Assembly (NCBI RefSeq): GCF_036046055.1
Contig: NZ_CP107939.1
Span: 310,001-374,000, forward strand
DNA: 64,000 nucleotides
From: Nocardia sp. NBC_00403
Lineage (GTDB): Bacteria > Actinomycetota > Actinomycetes > Mycobacteriales > Mycobacteriaceae
Reading direction: 5' to 3'
The number at the start of each line of letters is the position of its first letter. The first letter of the stretch is position 1. The translations under genes and the position numbers were made by a program. Below are positions 60,395-64,000 of this stretch, piece after piece. The notes under the pieces were generated by a model. That model made no database searches, had not been told where the DNA came from, and saw nothing but the letters and a program-made list of their open reading frames with translations.

Positions 60395-61750
60395 ATGGCT
60401 GCCATCCTGCAAATGGGAGAACAGCGCGCTGCCAGGACTGTCGAGCCGTCCCGGTCCCCGCACACATTGACGGCCCTTTGTGCCGCAATAGCTTTCGCTG
60501 CCCTATCCGTCGGCGTCTGGCTGGAATTCCTGCGGCCGAATTGGGAGATGTACTGGCACCAGATCGACCTACAGGTCTATATGTGGGGCGGTTCGACCGC
60601 GGCGGTGCACCCCGAGCTGCTGTACGACGGCCGCGGACCGATGGGCCTGCCCTTCCTCTACCCCGTCTTCGCCGCGTGGATCTGCGCCGAGCTGTCACGA
60701 TTCTCGATCAATTACATCGGGACCGGCATCGTGGTCCTCACCATGGCATCGCTGTATGTGAGCGTGTGGAGCACCGCCGCACTCCAGCGGCATCGGCGCG
60801 GAGCCGGCATGGTCGCCATGACAATCGCCGTCAGCGCCGCCGCGATCTGGATCGAGCCGGTGCAGCAGGCATTTCAGTTCGGTCAGCTCAGCGTGATTCT
60901 CATGGCGTTGGTGCTCGCGGACCTCGCCATCCCCAAGGATCGCCGGTATCGGGGCATCCTGATCGGCATCGCAACCGGCCTCAAGCTGACCCCGGCGGTG
61001 TTCATCGTCTACCTGCTCATCACACGCCAGTTCAAAGCCGCCGCCGTAGCCACCGGGACCTTCGCCACCACCGTCGCGATCGGCTTCTGGTACCGCCCGA
61101 CCCAGGCGTTCGAGTTCTGGAGCACTACCACGTCCTCGCAGAACCGAATCGGCTTCGCCTACGTCCAGAATCAGTCGATCAACGGCCTTTTCGGTCGCCT
61201 GCAATGGACGACATGGGATAGCAGCGAAGCCTGGCTCGTCGGCGCAGGCTTGCTCGCGATCACCGGAATAGCCGCCGCTCGCGTCGCCTACCTGCGCGGC
61301 GACGAACTACTCGGCGCCCTCCTCGCGGCCACCGTCATGCTGCTCGCCTCCCCGATCTCCTGGACCCACTACTGGGTCTGGATCGTCCCCGCCGCGATGT
61401 GGATTTTCCATGCACTGCGCAACCGCCCGCGCAGCATCCGAATCGGCGTGCCCGCCGCCATCTACCTCTTCACCTTCGCGTGGCCGATGCAGGTCGACCG
61501 CATCGGCTCCTGGGACCCAGATCTCCCCCTCCTCCCTCAGGGACTGATCTGGTTCGTCCCGCAAACCCTCGGCCGCGAATTCCACTGGACCCTCCCCCAA
61601 TTCCTCCTGGGCAACTCCTACACACTCCTGGCCACCGCCGCCCTCTTGGCAGCCATCGCCTACCTCCTCCCCCGAACCCCCAAACCCCCCGCCCCAACCA
61701 CAACCGCAATCCCCACCACAACCCGCGACCTGACCCACGCCGCGACCTAA
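60395..61750 (+). CDS. GT87-family (DUF2029) membrane glycosyltransferase
   Basis: 451 residues with about ten membrane helices. The first extracytoplasmic loop has WHQIDLQVYMWGGSTA, with the Asp expected for polyprenyl-phosphate-mannose-dependent GT-C enzymes, then DGRGPMGLPFLYPVFAA, QAFQFGQLSVILMALVLADL and LKLTPAVFIVYLL. Relatives in mycobacteria add mannose to lipoarabinomannan or phosphatidylinositol mannosides. The tail is Pro/Thr-rich. Single gene, not linked to the amino-sugar operon. Confidence 0.88.
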   Translation: MAAILQMGEQRAARTVEPSRSPHTLTALCAAIAFAALSVGVWLEFLRPNWEMYWHQIDLQVYMWGGSTAAVHPELLYDGRGPMGLPFLYPVFAAWICAELSRFSINYIGTGIVVLTMASLYVSVWSTAALQRHRRGAGMVAMTIAVSAAAIWIEPVQQAFQFGQLSVILMALVLADLAIPKDRRYRGILIGIATGLKLTPAVFIVYLLITRQFKAAAVATGTFATTVAIGFWYRPTQAFEFWSTTTSSQNRIGFAYVQNQSINGLFGRLQWTTWDSSEAWLVGAGLLAITGIAAARVAYLRGDELLGALLAATVMLLASPISWTHYWVWIVPAAMWIFHALRNRPRSIRIGVPAAIYLFTFAWPMQVDRIGSWDPDLPLLPQGLIWFVPQTLGREFHWTLPQFLLGNSYTLLATAALLAAIAYLLPRTPKPPAPTTTAIPTTTRDLTHAAT

Positions 61751-61832
61751 CCCGCACCGGCGCACCCACTCACACCGAGCCACATTTTGTCACTGGGTCG
61801 GCGAGTTGTGATGGCGCACATGGGTCCGGTGA

Positions 61833-61940
61833 CCTGCCTGGCTGCGGCTGAGCCGCTCCGACGCTGAACAGCTCGACAACCTCGGTGGATGGTTGACCAC
61901 CGTCGTCGCCCGGGAGTGCCTGCATATTGCGCTCCCGCCG
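61833..61940 (+). pseudogene. Relic of an ECF sigma factor
   Basis: From the stop at 61830 the frame reads LSRSDAEQLDNLGGWLTTVV then ARECLHI, the signature found in the SigJ/ECF sigma-70 region 2 (DNLGGWLTTVV(A/G)R.CL). Beyond the relic the frame degenerates. No start and no region 4 are found nearby, so this is a short remnant. Confidence 0.55.
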
Positions 61941-62735
61941 ACACCGCCGGAGGACCAGTGGCACACCGTGGAGCGACACACTCGCGATTCGGCGCGGATG
62001 TATGCCGTTCGCGGGCGGGGATACCGGCCGGTGGCGCCGGCGAGGGTGCGGAGCCACCGGTCGGCGGGCGGTGGGTCAGGGCAGTGAGCCACCTGGGTCG
62101 GTCGGAAGGGTGGTTTGGGCCGTTGGGTGAGGCGGGCCGCTTCCGTTACCGACGGGATAAGCCTGCTCGGGGGACCTCGAGGGTTACCGCGATCGGGCTG
62201 TGAGTCCGCTGGGAACTATGGGGCGCTGGGGCGGCAGAACACCGGCTCAGTGACGTACGGGAATCCACAACATGGACGAGATAGCGGATCAAGGATCGCG
62301 AGTCCGGCCCAGTACGGGATGAGCACGCAGGCGCTACGGAGGCGGTCCGTACCGAAGGAGGGGTCGCACCACCGCATACGTTGCCGCTTATGCGATCGTC
62401 AGCCGTTCGCGTGACTCATAAAGGTCCGCGCCGACTCGTGAGCTGGCTCTGTTTACGGCTTGCCTCAGCAATGAGTTGTCGTCGGACTGAGCGGATCATG
62501 CCCGGCCATGTGACCGTTCGAATCCGGGCGGCTCGGCCAGGCCCCAGCTATGCCCCGGGGCGGTCGGCAGAACGCCAGCATCCTCGTAGTTACACACAGC
62601 CTGCTGCGACACCGCCACCGCACGTGCCAGGTCCACCGGCAGCATCCATCCCCTCCTTTGAAGGTTTTCACTCGCTGTAACGAGGAAAAGCTGGTCCTAC
62701 ATTCAACCGAGGGTTCAAAGTTACGATCAGAGAGC
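61941..62735. other. No gene seen
   Basis: About 800 bases between the sigma-factor relic and the Imm5-like gene. Several short frames are open on both strands, but none is supported by composition or a ribosome-binding site. The upstream part may be more decayed sigma-factor sequence. Confidence 0.4.
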
Positions 62736-63347
62736 ATGAACATCCAGCCAGAGCCTCCCACCCTGCGCGAGCTGCGCACTCCAGACTTCACCTTGACCTT
62801 GAACGAGCTCAGGGCAGTGACCGCCTTTGCCGTGGCCTCGGCTGAGCAGGTGCTCCCGCTTTTCCAGGCGCATCACCCCGACGACGGCAGACCCCGCGAA
62901 GCACTCGCCGCCGCCGTCGCGTTCGCGCAGGGAGACCGCCGCTCCCGCACCCAACGTGTGGCAGCACCGGCGGCCCACCGTGCTGCAAAGGAAGCGGCGT
63001 CGCCGGTCTCGTTCCACGCCGCGATGGCCGCAGGCGATGCCGCGGCGTCGGCGTACCTGCATCCGCTGGCAGATGCTGTCCAGGTCAATCACATTTTGCG
63101 CGCATCTGCGCACACCATCCGGGTGTTCGAACTGTGCCCCACCAGCGAGGAAGAGGCCGCAGGTAATCCTGTCGAGCGCATCGTCGACCTCGCGACGCCG
63201 CTGTTGATCGACGTCCTCTGCCGCTACCCGAGGATCGGCGCCGGAACGAACCGGGTCAGTCAGCTGGTGCACGAGCTCGACGACCGTCTGCGAGACCAGT
63301 CGCGAACCCCGCCCGGGTCACACGACCGAGTGTCGGAGCAGCGATGA
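62736..63347 (+). CDS. Imm5-like putative immunity protein
   Basis: 203 residues, almost all helical. The pattern LTLNELRAVTAFAVASAEQV, PDDGRPREALAAAVAFAQGD, ASAYLHPLADAVQVNHILRA and SAHTIRVFELCPTSEEEA matches the helical Imm5-like family tied to polymorphic-toxin systems (assignment from memory of the family pattern). ATG 62736 (MNIQPEPPTLRELRTPDFT) gives the family start. The stop overlaps the start of the next, similar gene by ATGA. Confidence 0.7.
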   Translation: MNIQPEPPTLRELRTPDFTLTLNELRAVTAFAVASAEQVLPLFQAHHPDDGRPREALAAAVAFAQGDRRSRTQRVAAPAAHRAAKEAASPVSFHAAMAAGDAAASAYLHPLADAVQVNHILRASAHTIRVFELCPTSEEEAAGNPVERIVDLATPLLIDVLCRYPRIGAGTNRVSQLVHELDDRLRDQSRTPPGSHDRVSEQR

Positions 63348-63853
63348 TTCTGCCCAAGATCCGAGATCCCCGGATGGTGACGATCCGTCGGGGTGGCTCG
63401 CTGACCGACGCCGATCATCGGTTGCTCGCGCTGTGGGCCGCCGATTGCGCCGAGCATGTTCTCGACTACTTCGAGCGTGAACTGCCCGACGATCCACGGC
63501 CACGGGACGCAGTCGCGGCCGCGAGAGCGTGGGCGAGGGGCGACCTGCCGATGATGCAGGCCCGCACCGCAGGTGGTCACTCGATGGGCGCGGCCAGGCC
63601 GCTCGTCGGCGCGGCCCGATTCGCCGCCTACGCAGCCGGACAAGCCGCATGCGTTGGACATGTCGCCGAACACGATCTCGGCGCCGCTGCATACGCGATC
63701 AAGGCCGCTCGACGCGCGCACCCTGGCAATTCCCGGGCGGAGCGGATCGAGCGTGACTGGCAGCGTACGCAGCTCCCTGCCCCGGTCCGCAGGCTTGTCC
63801 TCGAAGACCAGATCCGGCGCAACAGCATCTGCTGGTCGGTCTTCTCCGACTGA
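63344..63853 (+). CDS. Imm5-like putative immunity protein (second copy)
   Basis: 169 residues: ILPKIRDPRMVTIRRGGSLT, DADHRLLALWAADCAEHVLD, DDPRPRDAVAAARAWARGD, GGHSMGAARPLVGAARFAAY, AGQAACVGHVAEHDLGAAAY and LEDQIRRNSICWSVF. It shares the ..DxRPR(E/D)A(L/V)AAA.A.(A/W)..GD core with the gene before it, so the two are diverged paralogues or two halves of one unit. Neighbouring toxin genes are not seen. Confidence 0.75.
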   Translation: MILPKIRDPRMVTIRRGGSLTDADHRLLALWAADCAEHVLDYFERELPDDPRPRDAVAAARAWARGDLPMMQARTAGGHSMGAARPLVGAARFAAYAAGQAACVGHVAEHDLGAAAYAIKAARRAHPGNSRAERIERDWQRTQLPAPVRRLVLEDQIRRNSICWSVFSD

Positions 63854-63873
63854 GATCTACGCTTCTCTCGCAG

Positions 63874-64000
63874 TTAGGCCGCGTGCGTATATGCGTTCAA
63901 CGTATTCCGCATCTCGTTCGCAACCACGGAATCCGGAAAGTGCTTACTCAACAACCCATTCAGCTGATTGAGCCGCTTGCGAACCCACGAGAAGCGCGCC
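63874..64000 (-). CDS. Hypothetical protein, 5' end beyond the window edge
   Basis: The last 42 codons of a minus-strand gene: ARFSWVRKRLNQLNGLLSKH followed by FPDSVVANEMRNTLNAYTHA and a final Ala, stop TAA at 63874-63876. The composition is natural, with amphipathic helices. No family can be named from so short a tail. Confidence 0.6.
   Translation of the reverse strand, partial: ARFSWVRKRLNQLNGLLSKHFPDSVVANEMRNTLNAYTHAA

Overview
The window reads as chromosomal DNA of a high-GC actinobacterium close to Nocardia/Rhodococcus (Mycobacteriales). This is an inference from high GC with many GTG starts and 4-base ATGA/GTGA overlaps, isocitrate lyase next to a FadB2-type dehydrogenase (a mycobacterial-type pairing), an F420-type luciferase-like oxidoreductase, a SigG-like sigma factor, many TetR regulators and a large purine-catabolism locus. 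No rRNA, tRNA, CRISPR array or complete insertion sequence was seen.

Layout. 0-6 kb: edge-truncated gene (-), a decayed gene with a nuclease-like E-x-K motif, a DEAD-box helicase, an LLM oxidoreductase, and a glyoxalase-fold protein coupled to a TetR regulator under a palindromic operator. 6-14.8 kb: a metE-type gene that has lost the zinc ligands, fadB2, aceA, a secreted lipase carrying an in-frame 4-copy repeat array, and a divergent hydrolase/MarR pair. 14.9-33 kb: purine degradation and uptake. A minus operon holds the xanthine dehydrogenase FAD subunit, an FeS-molybdopterin fusion, a CitE-like protein, allantoicase and PuuE allantoinase. A second minus operon holds OHCU decarboxylase, HIU hydrolase, uricase and 8-oxoguanine deaminase. 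MobA-like and XdhC-like cofactor genes lie on the plus strand, and a four-gene ABC importer on the minus strand. Together they take xanthine or 8-oxoguanine through urate to allantoin, allantoate and ureidoglycolate. A lycopene-cyclase-like gene sits in the middle.

33-38 kb: PnuC transporter, MFS pump coupled to a SigG-like sigma factor, GNAT acetyltransferase. 37.4-42.3 kb: an XRE regulator diverging from a tightly packed run of eight mostly unknown small genes that ends in a charged protein with a possible PD-(D/E)xK motif. This run is the best candidate for an undescribed module. 42.4-51.2 kb: two paralogous DUF1963-like genes, a DeoR regulator preceded by the relic of a sugar ABC permease, TetR-regulated FAD monooxygenase, TetR genes, a truncated DHFR/RibD-like gene and a Gfo/Idh/MocA oxidoreductase.

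51.4-60 kb: a complete amino-sugar pathway. An ABC importer (two permeases and a lipoprotein) diverges from SIS isomerase/deaminase, ROK kinase, NagA/AgaA deacetylase, PfkB kinase, a coupled small ORF and a class II aldolase. The order fits N-acetylgalactosamine -> GalNAc-6-P -> GalN-6-P -> tagatose-6-P -> tagatose-1,6-bisphosphate -> triose phosphates. 60-64 kb: a GT87 membrane glycosyltransferase, a sigma-factor relic, two coupled Imm5-like immunity-type genes and an edge-truncated gene.

Repeats are a theme. A hairpin-bearing 68/69-bp unit occurs as 4-copy arrays both between convergent genes (29.2 kb) and inside the lipase gene (12.7 kb). Long palindromes follow fadB2 and aceA, and a heptanucleotide microsatellite lies upstream of the xanthine dehydrogenase operon.
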